A stretch of 64,000 nucleotides of DNA from the NCBI GenBank assembly GCA_024742485.1, contig JANSYK010000002.1, forward strand, positions 1,736,001 through 1,800,000. The letters run 5' to 3'. Shown here one piece after another: positions 1-8,669 of the stretch; positions within the stretch are counted from its first letter, which is position 1; every line of letters starts with the position of its first letter. Below the pieces are notes generated by a model. The model made no database searches. It worked only from the letters and a program-made list of their open reading frames with translations, and was not told the origin of the DNA. Source of the stretch: Alphaproteobacteria bacterium. Lineage in GTDB: Bacteria > Pseudomonadota > Alphaproteobacteria > Rhizobiales > Rhizobiaceae. The translations under genes were made by a program, and so were the position numbers.

Positions 1-1
1 T

Positions 2-379
2 TGGCTGGGGCGGGTAGAGATTGACGAAGACCGCATTGACGATCAGCCACGCGCCTTTTCCGGCGGCATGCGACAGCGCCTTCAGATCGCTCGCAATCTG
101 GTGACCGGCCCGCGGCTTGTGTTCATGGATGAGCCGACCGGAGGGCTCGATGTCTCGGTGCAGGCCCGGCTGCTCGATCTGGTGCGTGGTCTCGTCAATG
201 ATCTTGGCCTCGCGGCGATTGTGGTGACCCATGATCTGGCGGTCGCGCGACTGTTGTCCCACCACATGATGGTGATGAAAGATGGCCAGGTGATCGAACA
301 CGGTCTCACCGACCGGGTGCTGGATGATCCGCACGAACCCTATACGCAACTTCTCGTTTCCTCGATTCTGCAAGTGTAG
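2..379 (+). CDS. phnK: PhnK, C-P lyase ABC-type ATPase (3' part only)
   Basis: The frame is open from base 2, so the 5' end of the gene lies outside the window; about 125 C-terminal residues remain. Visible are the ABC signature (FSGGMRQRLQIAR), Walker B (LVFMDEPTGGLD) and the switch histidine (VVTHDLAVA). PhnK is the ATP-binding subunit that docks on the PhnGHIJ carbon-phosphorus lyase core; it resembles oligopeptide-transporter ATPases but is not a transporter. The wording of the conserved segment and the neighbour phnL (9 bases downstream) favour PhnK over a dipeptide-transport ATPase. The Walker A motif is upstream of the window and cannot be checked. Confidence 0.93.
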   Translation, partial: WLGRVEIDEDRIDDQPRAFSGGMRQRLQIARNLVTGPRLVFMDEPTGGLDVSVQARLLDLVRGLVNDLGLAAIVVTHDLAVARLLSHHMMVMKDGQVIEHGLTDRVLDDPHEPYTQLLVSSILQV

Positions 380-388
380 GACGCAGCC

Positions 389-1096
389 ATGCCCACACCC
401 CTCGTCGTTTCCGAAGTCGCCAAAAGTTTCACCATGCATCTGCGGGACGGAATCCGCCTGCCGGTTGTCAGCAATGTCACGTTTGCGCTCAGCGCCGGGG
501 AATGCGCCGTACTCGGCGGACCTTCCGGCATTGGCAAGAGTTCCATTCTGAAAATGCTGTATGGAAACTATTCGGTCGACGCCGGGCAGGTTCTGGTAAC
601 CCATGACGGCCGGACAGTGGATCTGGCCAGTGCCGATCCGCGCGAGGTGCTGACCATCCGCCGCGATGTGATTGGCTATGTCAGTCAGTTTTTACGGACC
701 GTTCCGCGGGTGGCTGCTGTCGATGTCGTGGCTGAGCCGCTTCTGTCGCAGGGCATTGAACAAAGCGAGGCGCGGAGGCGGGCGGAAAAGTTGCTGGACC
801 AGCTCAATCTGCCGGAAAAACTCTGGTCACTACCGCCAGCGACCTTTTCCGGAGGTGAGCAGCAGCGCGTCAACATAGCGCGTGGTTTCATCACGTCTCA
901 TCCGGTGTTGCTGCTCGATGAACCGACAGCATCGCTGGATGCGGCCAACCGTGCGGTGGTTGTTGAACTGATCCGTTCCAAGAAAGCGACCGGAACCGCG
1001 CTCCTGGGCATCTTTCACGATTCTGATGTGCGTGACGAAGTGGCCGATCGGATTATCGATGTTTCGACATTTCGTGCAACGCTGGATGCGGCCTGA
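389..1096 (+). CDS. phnL: PhnL, C-P lyase ABC-type ATPase
   Basis: A 235-residue ABC ATPase with Walker A GPSGIGKS at about residues 44-51, a signature FSGGEQQRVNIARG near residue 158 and Walker B VLLLDEPTASLDA. PhnL is the second ATPase of the carbon-phosphorus lyase machinery and is needed for attaching the phosphonate to ribose during phosphonate breakdown. The LolD/MacB-like size and the position directly after phnK fit this. The stop overlaps the start of the next, damaged frame (TGATG at 1094-1098), so the genes are translationally coupled. Confidence 0.95.
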   Translation: MPTPLVVSEVAKSFTMHLRDGIRLPVVSNVTFALSAGECAVLGGPSGIGKSSILKMLYGNYSVDAGQVLVTHDGRTVDLASADPREVLTIRRDVIGYVSQFLRTVPRVAAVDVVAEPLLSQGIEQSEARRRAEKLLDQLNLPEKLWSLPPATFSGGEQQRVNIARGFITSHPVLLLDEPTASLDAANRAVVVELIRSKKATGTALLGIFHDSDVRDEVADRIIDVSTFRATLDAA

Positions 1097-1356
1097 TGAA
1101 ACTGTCCGAGTATCCGCTGATTCATCCGACGGCCGCGACCCGTGATTGTTCGTTTGGCCGCTATACCGAAATTGACGAGTTTTCTGCCCTCAAGAATGTC
1201 CGGCTGACCATTCCCGTGGGACAGATGGTCCGCGTTTTCGGTCGATGGGATGCCGATGCTGATTGTCTGAAATTGCTTGAAACATACACAACACTGCGGA
1301 TTGGGAATATGTCACCTATATGGGGTTATTGGTTCTGGCGACCGAGTACCCTTTGA
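1096..1356 (+). pseudogene. Remnant of a hexapeptide-repeat acyltransferase in the phn operon
   Basis: The first ~35 codons read like the N-terminus of the left-handed beta-helix acetyltransferases that often follow phnL in rhizobial C-P lyase clusters (PLIHPTAATRDCSFGRYTEI). Similarity to that family then stops and the frame ends at codon 87, whereas the intact enzymes are about 200 residues. None of the hexapeptide turns, the catalytic histidine region or the C-terminal part can be seen in any frame before the next gene at 1433. The start codon overlaps the phnL stop as expected for an ancestral operon member. I infer a truncated or internally deleted gene; residues 40-86 match nothing I recognise. 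Confidence 0.6.
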
Positions 1357-1432
1357 TGATATTTCAAACGCCATACGCGGTCGCCTGATGGGACGTGACA
1401 AAGCCTGATAGAAAGGGTGCGGGGAGCTACAC

Positions 1433-2140
1433 ATGCGATATGCGATCTATTTTGCGCCGCCGCTGAATGATGCCATAAGCCGGGTTGCCGCCAACTGGCT
1501 GGGGCGCAATCCCTTTACCGACGAGATGATCGAGGCACCGGCGATCACCGGCCTGACGTCTGCCGAAATCGCCTTTTTCACCGCGGCGCCGCGCCGGTAC
1601 GGATTTCACGGGACGCTCAAGGCGCCATTTCGCCTTGCTGACGGTCGGGGCGAGGACGCATTGCTCCGTGCGCTCGACAACTTTGCCCCAACCGTGCAGG
1701 CGTTTGAAATTCCGAAAATGGTGATCGGCAGGATCGGGCCCTTCTTTGCTCTGGTTCCTGAAGGACCGGTGCCGGATCTGGCCGATCTTGCAGCCCGCGC
1801 AACCAGGGAATTCGAAATGTTCCGTGCGCCGTTGAGCGAGTCGGACATCGAACGGCGCAACCCGGACAAATTGTCGTCAGCCCAACTCGCATATTTGCAC
1901 CAATGGGGGTATCCTTACGTCCTCGACGAGTTCCGGTTTCACATGACGCTCACGGGTCCGATTGAAGCGACGGATTCAGACCGGGTGGAACAGGCGCTTC
2001 ACATTTTCTTTGATCCTGTTCTGAGCGAACCTGTGGACGTCAGGAATATCGCGCTCTTCGTCGAGGAAGAAAGCGGTTCGCCCTTCAGGGTTCACTCGCT
2101 GCATCCGTTGGGACCGGCCGAACACCGGCGCAGCGCATGA
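1433..2140 (+). CDS. DUF1045 2H-type phosphoesterase of phosphonate operons
   Basis: A 235-residue protein of the DUF1045 family (the conserved phosphonate-operon protein family). Two HxT motifs mark the 2H phosphoesterase fold: H59-G-T61 within FHGTLKAPF and H170-M-T172 within FRFHMTLTG. This fold opens cyclic phosphates. In a C-P lyase operon the likely substrate is 5-phosphoribosyl 1,2-cyclic phosphate, so it may do the job of PhnP, which is not seen in this window; that last step is inference from fold and position. The start at 1433 follows GGGAG in the sequence ggggagctacac. Downstream lies phnM after 36 bases. Confidence 0.85.
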   Translation: MRYAIYFAPPLNDAISRVAANWLGRNPFTDEMIEAPAITGLTSAEIAFFTAAPRRYGFHGTLKAPFRLADGRGEDALLRALDNFAPTVQAFEIPKMVIGRIGPFFALVPEGPVPDLADLAARATREFEMFRAPLSESDIERRNPDKLSSAQLAYLHQWGYPYVLDEFRFHMTLTGPIEATDSDRVEQALHIFFDPVLSEPVDVRNIALFVEEESGSPFRVHSLHPLGPAEHRRSA

Positions 2141-2176
2141 AAACCGGATCAATGTGCACAGTCTTGAAAGAACACC

Positions 2177-3316
2177 ATGTCTGAACTGCATCTGAAAAAC
2201 GCCAATCTTGTTTTGGCCGACGAGGTCGTCAAGGGCGCGGTCCTTGTCCGCGACGGAGTGATCGCCGACATCGACACCGGACCGGCCGGCCGAGGCGGTG
2301 AGGACATGGAAGGCAATTACATATTGCCGGGTCTGGTCGAGCTGCATACCGATCACCTGGAAGGCCATTATGCGCCGCGGCCGAAAGTTCGGTGGAATCC
2401 GCTGGCGGCGGTGCTTGCCCACGATGCGCAAATCACCACATCGGGCATCACCACCGTCTTCGATGCTCTGCGTGTCGGCATGGACGATGATGCCGACTTG
2501 TCCTCTGACGATATGCAAAACCTCGCCGAGGCAATCGACGACGCCTCACGCAATGACAGGCTTCGTGCCGACCATTTTCTGCATTTGCGGTGCGAAGTTT
2601 CAGCGCCTGATTGTCTCGACAGTTTTACCGCCTTCGACGGTGATGAGCGGGTCCGCCTCGTGTCATTGATGGATCACGCTCCTGGTCAGCGACAGTTTCG
2701 CAAGATGGAGGCCTATAGCAGTTATTATCAAGGCAAGCTGAAAATGTCGGACGAGGATTTCCGGAATTTCTGCGAAAAGCGGATTGCCCAGTCCGAGGCC
2801 AATTCCGGACGCAACCGCCAGGCGCTGTCGGTCGTGTGCAAGGATCGGGGCATTGTCCTGGCCAGCCATGATGATGCGACACTGGATCATGTCGATGAAG
2901 CCATCGAGCAGGGCATTCATGTGGCTGAATTTCCGACGACATTCGAAGCAGCCAAGGCATCGAAGGATGCCGGCATGTTTGTATTGATGGGCGCCCCCAA
3001 TGTGGTCCGCGGCGGGTCCCATTCCGGCAATGTTGCGGCGCGCGATTTGGCTGAAAATGGCGTTCTGGACATTCTGTCCTCCGACTACATTCCGTTCAGT
3101 CTGATTCAGTCGGCCTTCGGGCTGGGTGAACTGGTCGATGGCATCACCCTGCCACAGACGGTCGCGATGGTTTCGAAAAACCCGGCAATGGCTGCCGGTC
3201 TCGAGGACCGCGGTGAAATTGCCATCGGCAAGCGCGCTGACCTCGTGCGGGTCTGTGCCGATCACCACATCCCGGTGGTTCGAACCGTATGGCGCGAAGG
3301 TCGCCGCGTGGTCTGA
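2177..3316 (+). CDS. phnM: PhnM, alpha-D-ribose 1-methylphosphonate 5-triphosphate diphosphatase
   Basis: A 379-residue amidohydrolase-fold enzyme. The metal-binding segment GLVELHTDHLEGH is at about residues 52-64, and a later SHDDAT segment supplies further ligands. PhnM removes pyrophosphate from ribose 1-phosphonate 5-triphosphate, giving the substrate of the radical-SAM lyase PhnJ. Length and motifs match the family. The C-terminus overlaps the phnN start (TGATG at 3314-3318). Confidence 0.95.
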   Translation: MSELHLKNANLVLADEVVKGAVLVRDGVIADIDTGPAGRGGEDMEGNYILPGLVELHTDHLEGHYAPRPKVRWNPLAAVLAHDAQITTSGITTVFDALRVGMDDDADLSSDDMQNLAEAIDDASRNDRLRADHFLHLRCEVSAPDCLDSFTAFDGDERVRLVSLMDHAPGQRQFRKMEAYSSYYQGKLKMSDEDFRNFCEKRIAQSEANSGRNRQALSVVCKDRGIVLASHDDATLDHVDEAIEQGIHVAEFPTTFEAAKASKDAGMFVLMGAPNVVRGGSHSGNVAARDLAENGVLDILSSDYIPFSLIQSAFGLGELVDGITLPQTVAMVSKNPAMAAGLEDRGEIAIGKRADLVRVCADHHIPVVRTVWREGRRVV

Positions 3317-3924
3317 TGTCCGTCGAAACCGAACAGCCCATGGTGCCGGATCTCGGCCTGCCGGTCATCGGCGGAGCCCTTGTTGTTGTTGTCGGCCCCA
3401 GCGGCGCCGGAAAGGACACTTTGCTCAACTACGCCCGACAGGTGCTGGCTGAAGACGACCGGGTGTTTTTCGTCCGTCGGGTGATCACAAGGCCGGCAGA
3501 TGGTGAGACGGAGCGGCACCTAGCTGCCACCCGGGCTGAGTTCGAAGCCATGAAAGCCTCTGGTCGTTTCGCGTTCACCTGGCAGGCCCATGAACTTGAA
3601 TACGGCCTGCCGGCGAGTATCGATGACAATATTCGCAGCGGTCAGACGGCCGTGTGTAACGGGTCAAGGGCCGCGCTGGCCGGTTTGCGGGCTCGTTACG
3701 TCAATTTTTCTGTGATCAGTATCACGGCACACCGCGAAGTCCTGGCCAATCGCCTAGCGGCCCGCGGCCGGGAAAGCCGTCAACAGATTTTGGCAAGACT
3801 CGATCGCAGCGCACATTTCGATGCTGCCCATTATGATGCCCTGCAGATTGACAATAGCGGCCCCGTCACGGTGGCCGGCGATGCGCTGGTTGCTGCGATC
3901 AAGGCGGTCGGATGGCGCGATTGA
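3316..3924 (+). CDS. phnN: PhnN, ribose 1,5-bisphosphate phosphokinase
   Basis: A 202-residue P-loop kinase of the guanylate-kinase-like group. Walker A GPSGAGKDT is at residues 27-35 of the chosen start, followed by an FVRRVITRPADG segment typical of PhnN. It phosphorylates ribose 1,5-bisphosphate to PRPP, returning C-P lyase products to nucleotide synthesis. I chose 3316 because its ATG overlaps the phnM stop; an in-frame ATG at 3289 lies inside phnM and would add nine residues of no family similarity. Confidence 0.93.
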   Translation: MSVETEQPMVPDLGLPVIGGALVVVVGPSGAGKDTLLNYARQVLAEDDRVFFVRRVITRPADGETERHLAATRAEFEAMKASGRFAFTWQAHELEYGLPASIDDNIRSGQTAVCNGSRAALAGLRARYVNFSVISITAHREVLANRLAARGRESRQQILARLDRSAHFDAAHYDALQIDNSGPVTVAGDALVAAIKAVGWRD

Positions 3925-3945
3925 GATCCCAAGGAGGATTGGGTA

Positions 3946-4659
3946 TTGGGTATCGATGAACGGGCGGTGATTGCTGCAAACAACAATGCCGACCTGTATG
4001 AGGCGATGTTCTCGGCCCATCATCTGGACTACACCCGAGAACCCGTCGCCTTCGTCGCGTCGCAGACACCACCCTATTATTCCAATCTCACGGTGCTGGC
4101 ACCCGGAAATGGAAATGACATTGCTCAAAGGATCAATGCCTTGGCAAAGCAGGGTGTCGCGGTTAGCGTGAAGGACAGTTTCTGTGAGCTGGATCCCCAT
4201 GCCTTTGGACTTGATGTCCTGTTCCGGGCATCCTGGATGTGGCGCGACCAAGCCGGCACAGAAGGTTCGACAGACTGGACCCAGGTGAGCGACAGTGCGG
4301 ATCTGACCTTGTGGGAAAACGCGTGGAAACAGGCAGGGTCGGCAACCAGACAACATATGTTCAGGCCGCAAATGCTGCAGCGGACTGATATTGCTTTTTT
4401 CGGACGCAAAATCGGTGGCGCCTTTGAAGCCGGTTGCATTGCCAATGTGTCATCCGATTGTATCGGCATTTCCAACGTTTTCAGCCTCGCAAACTCCGCA
4501 ACTGTTTTTGCCGAGGCGGTGGCGGTCATTGGCACGATGAATCTCCGTCGCCCGCTTGTCGGATATGAGGCAGGACGAGACCTGGAACTGGCCCGCGGGG
4601 CAGGATTCGAGACGGTTGGTGCGTTGCGTGTTCTTGTGTCGAACGTGGCGGTGGAGTGA
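3946..4659 (+). CDS. Unknown protein at the end of the phn operon, possibly GNAT-fold
   Basis: A 237-residue soluble protein starting at TTG 3946 behind a strong AAGGAGG eight bases upstream. I do not recognise the family with certainty. The C-terminal third (AGCIANVSSDCIGISNVF, then VGYEAGRDLELARGAGF) has the rhythm of GNAT acyltransferases: alternating strands, then a helix and a final strand. No clear acetyl-CoA pyrophosphate loop can be named, and the N-terminal half is unassigned. It follows phnN by 21 bases on the same strand, so it is probably co-transcribed and may modify a phosphonate such as an aminoalkylphosphonate. That role is inference. Confidence 0.7.
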   Translation: MGIDERAVIAANNNADLYEAMFSAHHLDYTREPVAFVASQTPPYYSNLTVLAPGNGNDIAQRINALAKQGVAVSVKDSFCELDPHAFGLDVLFRASWMWRDQAGTEGSTDWTQVSDSADLTLWENAWKQAGSATRQHMFRPQMLQRTDIAFFGRKIGGAFEAGCIANVSSDCIGISNVFSLANSATVFAEAVAVIGTMNLRRPLVGYEAGRDLELARGAGFETVGALRVLVSNVAVE

Positions 4660-4836
4660 CCGGGCGGTATCCCGATCGTATCAATGCCGCGTTTCTAGGC
4701 GTAATCCGGGGCGTCGCGCAATGATTGCGTTACCTGCGGAAGTATCTAAATATTTTTCAGGACATTGACTGTGTGATCAGCCCCCAGTCTCCTATGCTGC
4801 CGTCAGTTAGCGGTTGGACGAATCTGGGTCATCGGG

Positions 4837-5718
4837 TTGAAATCAAACACGGAAGCATTGCGCGCGATTGCCTGGGCACTGGGTGCGGCTTTTGTCTTCA
4901 CACTGGTCTTCGCGTCGGCAAAATTTGTCGGGTCACAGGCCGACCCGATTCAGATCGTGTTCATGCGATATCTTGGTGCGGCCATTGTCGTGACATTTAT
5001 TGTCGTCGTCTGGCAAGGTGGATTGTCCGCCCAGAAGAGCCCGAATCCCGGGCTTCACGTGGCGCGCGCCGCCTGTGGAGTCTTTGGAGAAATCTGCATC
5101 ATTTCCGCGCCGCTGTTTATCGCCTATGAAGACGCAACGGCCATCGGCCTCACCAACGGCGTGATTGCCATCATACTGGCCATTGTTTTGCTGAAGGAAG
5201 CGGCGCGCCCGATGCACTGGATTGCGTCGGCAACCTGCCTTGCCGGTGCCATGCTGATCGCCCGGGCCGACAGCGGTTCAGCGACGTCCGGAACACCGGC
5301 CTTCGGTCTCGGTCTGGCCGTGTTCGGGGCGCTTCTTTCCGGTTCCGAGCTTTTCTTGATCAAGCTTCTTTCAGGGCGAGAACGACCGATAGCCATCATG
5401 CTCTATGTCAATATTCTGGCCATCCTGATGCTTCTGATCCCCGCATTATGGGTCTGGAACCCGATCAGTGGCTGGGACCTTCTCTGGCTGGTGTTGCTGG
5501 GTCCATTGGCCCTGTTCGGTCAGCTCTGCTGGATCCGGGCGTTTCAGTACGGTGACGCTGTCCTGGTGGTGCCGATCGGCTATGCAGCGATCCCGTTTGC
5601 AGCGCTGCTCGGCGCCATAGCCTTTGATCAGTCCGTTGGACTGAGAGAAATGGCCGGTGCGCTGCTGGTGATCGCCGGTGGTGTTGTTCTGGCGCGGTTG
5701 CCCGTCAGGCAACCCTGA
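4837..5718 (+). CDS. EamA/DMT-family permease
   Basis: A 293-residue membrane protein with about ten hydrophobic segments arranged as two EamA repeats; the second repeat begins near residue 150 (FGLGLAVFGALLSGSELFLIKLL). Members of the drug/metabolite transporter superfamily export or import small metabolites. The substrate cannot be told from sequence. The proposed start is TTG at 4837; the first membrane segment begins around residue 12, so little could be missing. It stands alone between the phn cluster and an SDR gene. Confidence 0.85.
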   Translation: MKSNTEALRAIAWALGAAFVFTLVFASAKFVGSQADPIQIVFMRYLGAAIVVTFIVVVWQGGLSAQKSPNPGLHVARAACGVFGEICIISAPLFIAYEDATAIGLTNGVIAIILAIVLLKEAARPMHWIASATCLAGAMLIARADSGSATSGTPAFGLGLAVFGALLSGSELFLIKLLSGRERPIAIMLYVNILAILMLLIPALWVWNPISGWDLLWLVLLGPLALFGQLCWIRAFQYGDAVLVVPIGYAAIPFAALLGAIAFDQSVGLREMAGALLVIAGGVVLARLPVRQP

Positions 5719-5817
5719 TCAAACCGGTCTTCGAATGATCTGCTCTCACGGTTGATCCGTAAAGGGGCGGCGACAAACAAGTCCTGTTTTTGCTGCCAGA
5801 GCCATGAAGGAGGCCAG

Positions 5818-6519
5818 ATGCGATCACTGCCTGACAATTTCAATGCCCTTGTCGTTGGTTCGTCCGGTGGCATTGGCGCCGCGCTGACCGCAGAGTTGAA
5901 CGCGGTCGCAAGTTGCGGACATGTCGCCGGCCTGTCCCGCTCCGGGCCCGACCCGTTGGAACTCACGGACGAAACAACCATGGTGGCGGCGGCCGACCGT
6001 CTGCGCGCTGCCCATGGCACAATTCATCTGATCATTTGTGCCACGGGGATTTTGTCGTCTGGAGGCGCGGGACCGGAAAAAGCCGTGTCCGATCTCGATC
6101 CGGAACGAATGGCAGCTGTCCTGGCGGTCAACACGATCGGGCCTGCGCTTTTGTACAAGCATTTCGTGCCGCTTCTTCCCGCATCGGGAAAGTGCGTCTT
6201 TGCGGTCTTGAGTGCTCGGGTCGGGTCTATTTCAGACAACCGCTTGGGCGGGTGGTACAGCTATCGAGCATCGAAGGCCGCACTGAACCAGATCGTCCGA
6301 TCGGTATCTGTCGAAGTGGCGCGGAAGCGTCCAGAGGCGGTTTGTCTCGCCCTGCATCCCGGCACGATCGAAACCGATCTGACGCGGCCCTTTGCCCGCG
6401 GTCGCTACACCCACACCGCGACCCGGTCTGCCAGAAACCTGCTGACGGTCATGGACAACATGAGCGCGTCGGAAACCGGCCAGTTTTTTGCCTATGACGG
6501 ATCGGCGATCGGCTGGTGA
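5818..6519 (+). CDS. Short-chain dehydrogenase/reductase (CsgA/C-factor-like)
   Basis: A 233-residue Rossmann enzyme with an N-terminal NAD(P) motif (VVGSSGGIGAAL, about residues 12-23), an NTIGP segment in place of NNAG-type residues and the catalytic YxxxK (YSYRASKAA). The C-terminal ETGQFFAYDGSAIGW resembles the short C-factor-like SDRs. The substrate is unknown. I chose ATG 5818 because GAAGGAGG precedes it; an upstream in-frame start at 5752 would add 22 residues of no similarity. Confidence 0.88.
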   Translation: MRSLPDNFNALVVGSSGGIGAALTAELNAVASCGHVAGLSRSGPDPLELTDETTMVAAADRLRAAHGTIHLIICATGILSSGGAGPEKAVSDLDPERMAAVLAVNTIGPALLYKHFVPLLPASGKCVFAVLSARVGSISDNRLGGWYSYRASKAALNQIVRSVSVEVARKRPEAVCLALHPGTIETDLTRPFARGRYTHTATRSARNLLTVMDNMSASETGQFFAYDGSAIGW

Positions 6520-6633
6520 GAGGATCGACCTGTGGTACTGTTGATGCTGCGTGTTGTCGCTTCATTGACTGACCATTACGAAGCCGGTCGACTTTGGCAA
6601 ACGGCAGCAAGCCGATGAAGGAGAAGACAGACC

Positions 6634-7086
6634 ATGTCCCGCACAATCCCGTTGATCGGCTTTATGATTCTCGTTCTTGGCGGCGGATTTCTCGTCGGCT
6701 TCTGGGCCATGCCGGGTGAATGGTATGAACAGCTCAACAAGCCGTTTTTCAATCCGCCGAACTGGATTTTCGGACCGGTCTGGACCGTGCTTTATCTGCT
6801 GATCGCCTTCGCAGGCTGGCGGCTTTGGATGAACAATGCGACCGATCCGGCGATGGCGGTCTGGTGGGTGCAACTCGCGTTGAACTTTCTGTGGCCATTG
6901 GTCTTTTTCTCGGCGGAACGGATCAACCTGGCGCTGATTGTCATCCTGGTTCTGCTGTTGGCCATCATCACGCTCATAGGACTGACAATCAGGCGTGATC
7001 GATTGGTCGCGTTGCTCATGATGCCCTATGCCCTGTGGGTCGCATTTGCTTCGCTTCTCAATGCGGCGATTGTCATTCTCAACTGA
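6634..7086 (+). CDS. tspO: TspO/MBR family tryptophan-rich sensory protein
   Basis: A 150-residue protein with five hydrophobic helices and the tryptophan-rich signature NPPNWIFGPVWTVLY near residues 35-50, ending in a helix with AIVILN. TspO proteins bind porphyrins and related tetrapyrroles and affect stress and pigment gene expression. Length equals the family standard. The ATG follows GAAGGAGAAG. No photosynthesis genes are nearby, so its role here is open. Confidence 0.93.
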   Translation: MSRTIPLIGFMILVLGGGFLVGFWAMPGEWYEQLNKPFFNPPNWIFGPVWTVLYLLIAFAGWRLWMNNATDPAMAVWWVQLALNFLWPLVFFSAERINLALIVILVLLLAIITLIGLTIRRDRLVALLMMPYALWVAFASLLNAAIVILN

Positions 7087-7227
7087 TTGTCGATGCATGG
7101 CACGGGCGCGTTGGAACCCTGAAACAGTTTCAAGCAAACGCGTCGCTTTCAAGCGTCGAGTTTTTGTGTCGCCAATGATACGCTTTGCCGCAAATTGGTG
7201 ACGAGCGCCCAATAGGGAGACCAGGGA

Positions 7228-8142
7228 TTGTCGGACTATCCGCGTGACATGATCGGCTATGGCCGCCATACGCCGCATCCAAACTGGCCGGAGCAGGCCA
7301 ATATCGCGGTCCAATTCGTGATCAACTACGAAGAGGGCGGCGAAAACAATATACTTCACGGCGATGAAGGGTCGGAAGCATTCCTGTCGGAAATCGTCGG
7401 GGCACAATCCTGGCCCGGACAACGCCACATGAACATGGAATCCATCTACGAATACGGTTCGAGAGCCGGGTTCTGGCGCCTCTGGCGTATGTTCACCACA
7501 CGCGGCATGCCGGTGACTGTGTACGGTGTCGCCATGGCGCTGCAGCGCAATCCCGAGGCTGTGGCCGCCATGAAGGAAGCCGATTGGGAAATTGCATCGC
7601 ATGGGCTGCGCTGGATCGAGTATCGCGACTTCAGTCGGCAGGAAGAGCGCGCGCACATGCAGGAGGCGATCCGCATCCACACAGAGGTTACCGGGGAGCG
7701 GCCCCTTGGCTGGTACACCGGCCGATCCTCCGAGCATTCCGTCGATCTGGCGATAGAAGAGGGCGGCTTTCTCTACAGTTCGGATGCCTATGCGGATGAC
7801 CTGCCCTACTGGGTGCCGGGCCCACGAAAACCGCACTTGATCATTCCCTATACGCTGGATGCAAACGACATGCGCTTTGCGACCCCCCAGGGCTTCAATT
7901 CGGGGGATCAGTTCTACACCTATCTCAAGGACAGTTTCGACGTTCTGCGGGCAGAGGGGGCGGAAGGTGCGCCGAAAATGATGTCCGTTGGGCTCCATTG
8001 TCGGCTGGTCGGACGGCCAGGCCGTGCTGCTGCTCTCGCGCGCTTTCTCGACTATGTCGCATCCCACGACGATGCCTGGGTCGCCCGGCGGGTGGACATT
8101 GCTCGCCATTGGCATGCCCATCACGCTCCGGCAGGAGACTAG
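7228..8142 (+). CDS. puuE: PuuE, cofactor-independent allantoinase (polysaccharide-deacetylase fold)
   Basis: A 304-residue NodB-like protein whose start (YPRDMIGYGRHTPHPNWP) and central GLRWIEYRDFSRQEER segment are typical of PuuE. It opens allantoin to allantoate without a metal cofactor, unlike the amidohydrolase AllB. The start is TTG 7228, preceded by AGGGAGACCAGG. It heads a compact unit puuE-uraD-allA-hiuH; uraD begins 3 bases after its stop. Confidence 0.93.
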   Translation: MSDYPRDMIGYGRHTPHPNWPEQANIAVQFVINYEEGGENNILHGDEGSEAFLSEIVGAQSWPGQRHMNMESIYEYGSRAGFWRLWRMFTTRGMPVTVYGVAMALQRNPEAVAAMKEADWEIASHGLRWIEYRDFSRQEERAHMQEAIRIHTEVTGERPLGWYTGRSSEHSVDLAIEEGGFLYSSDAYADDLPYWVPGPRKPHLIIPYTLDANDMRFATPQGFNSGDQFYTYLKDSFDVLRAEGAEGAPKMMSVGLHCRLVGRPGRAAALARFLDYVASHDDAWVARRVDIARHWHAHHAPAGD

Positions 8143-8145
8143 GCG

Positions 8146-8640
8146 ATGACGGACAGAAACCGGTTTCTGGATCTTTGCGGCGGTGTGTTCGAGCACTCGC
8201 CATGGGTCGCCGAGCGGGCCTTTGACAAGGGCGACATTGTCGAGCCTCTGCGCAGCGCGACCGTCCACGCGGCGATGTGTGCCGCATTTCGCGCCGCCAC
8301 GCGCGACGAAAGGGTCGCTGTTCTTTGTGCGCATCCGGACCTTGCGGGAAAGCTTGCGCTTGCCGGCGAACTGACAGAAGAGTCCCGGCAGGAGCAATCC
8401 GGTGCCGGGCTCGATCGGCTCAGTGCAGAGGAACATGCCGAATTCACGCGCCTGAACACCCACTACATGCGCCAATTCGGCTTTCCGTTCATCATTGCAG
8501 TAAAGGGGTTGGACAAGGACGCCATTTTGACTGCCTTTCGCACCAGAATTGCCAACAGCGTCGATGAGGAATTCGTCACCGCCTGCGGGCAGGTTGAAAA
8601 GATCGCGCGGCTGAGGCTCGATGCGCTGCTGCCGCAGTAG
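8146..8640 (+). CDS. uraD: UraD, OHCU decarboxylase
   Basis: A 164-residue helical protein. The catalytic-histidine segment [11 protein letters not shown] is near residue 13-23, and HPDLAGKLA and [21 protein letters not shown] are the conserved blocks. It decarboxylates 2-oxo-4-hydroxy-4-carboxy-5-ureidoimidazoline to S-allantoin, the step after HiuH, whose gene is 0.5 kb downstream. Start ATG 8146 follows the puuE stop closely. Confidence 0.95.
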   Translation: MTDRNRFLDLCGGVFEHSPWVAERAFDKGDIVEPLRSATVHAAMCAAFRAATRDERVAVLCAHPDLAGKLALAGELTEESRQEQSGAGLDRLSAEEHAEFTRLNTHYMRQFGFPFIIAVKGLDKDAILTAFRTRIANSVDEEFVTACGQVEKIARLRLDALLPQ

Positions 8641-8669
8641 ATTGTTTGTGCAACCGAAAAAGGATTGAT

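Noticed and set aside
7150-7175. A possible terminator (CGCTT/AAGCG followed by TTTTT) after tspO
   Set aside because: The stem is only five bases with a two-base loop and the T-run is offset by five bases.
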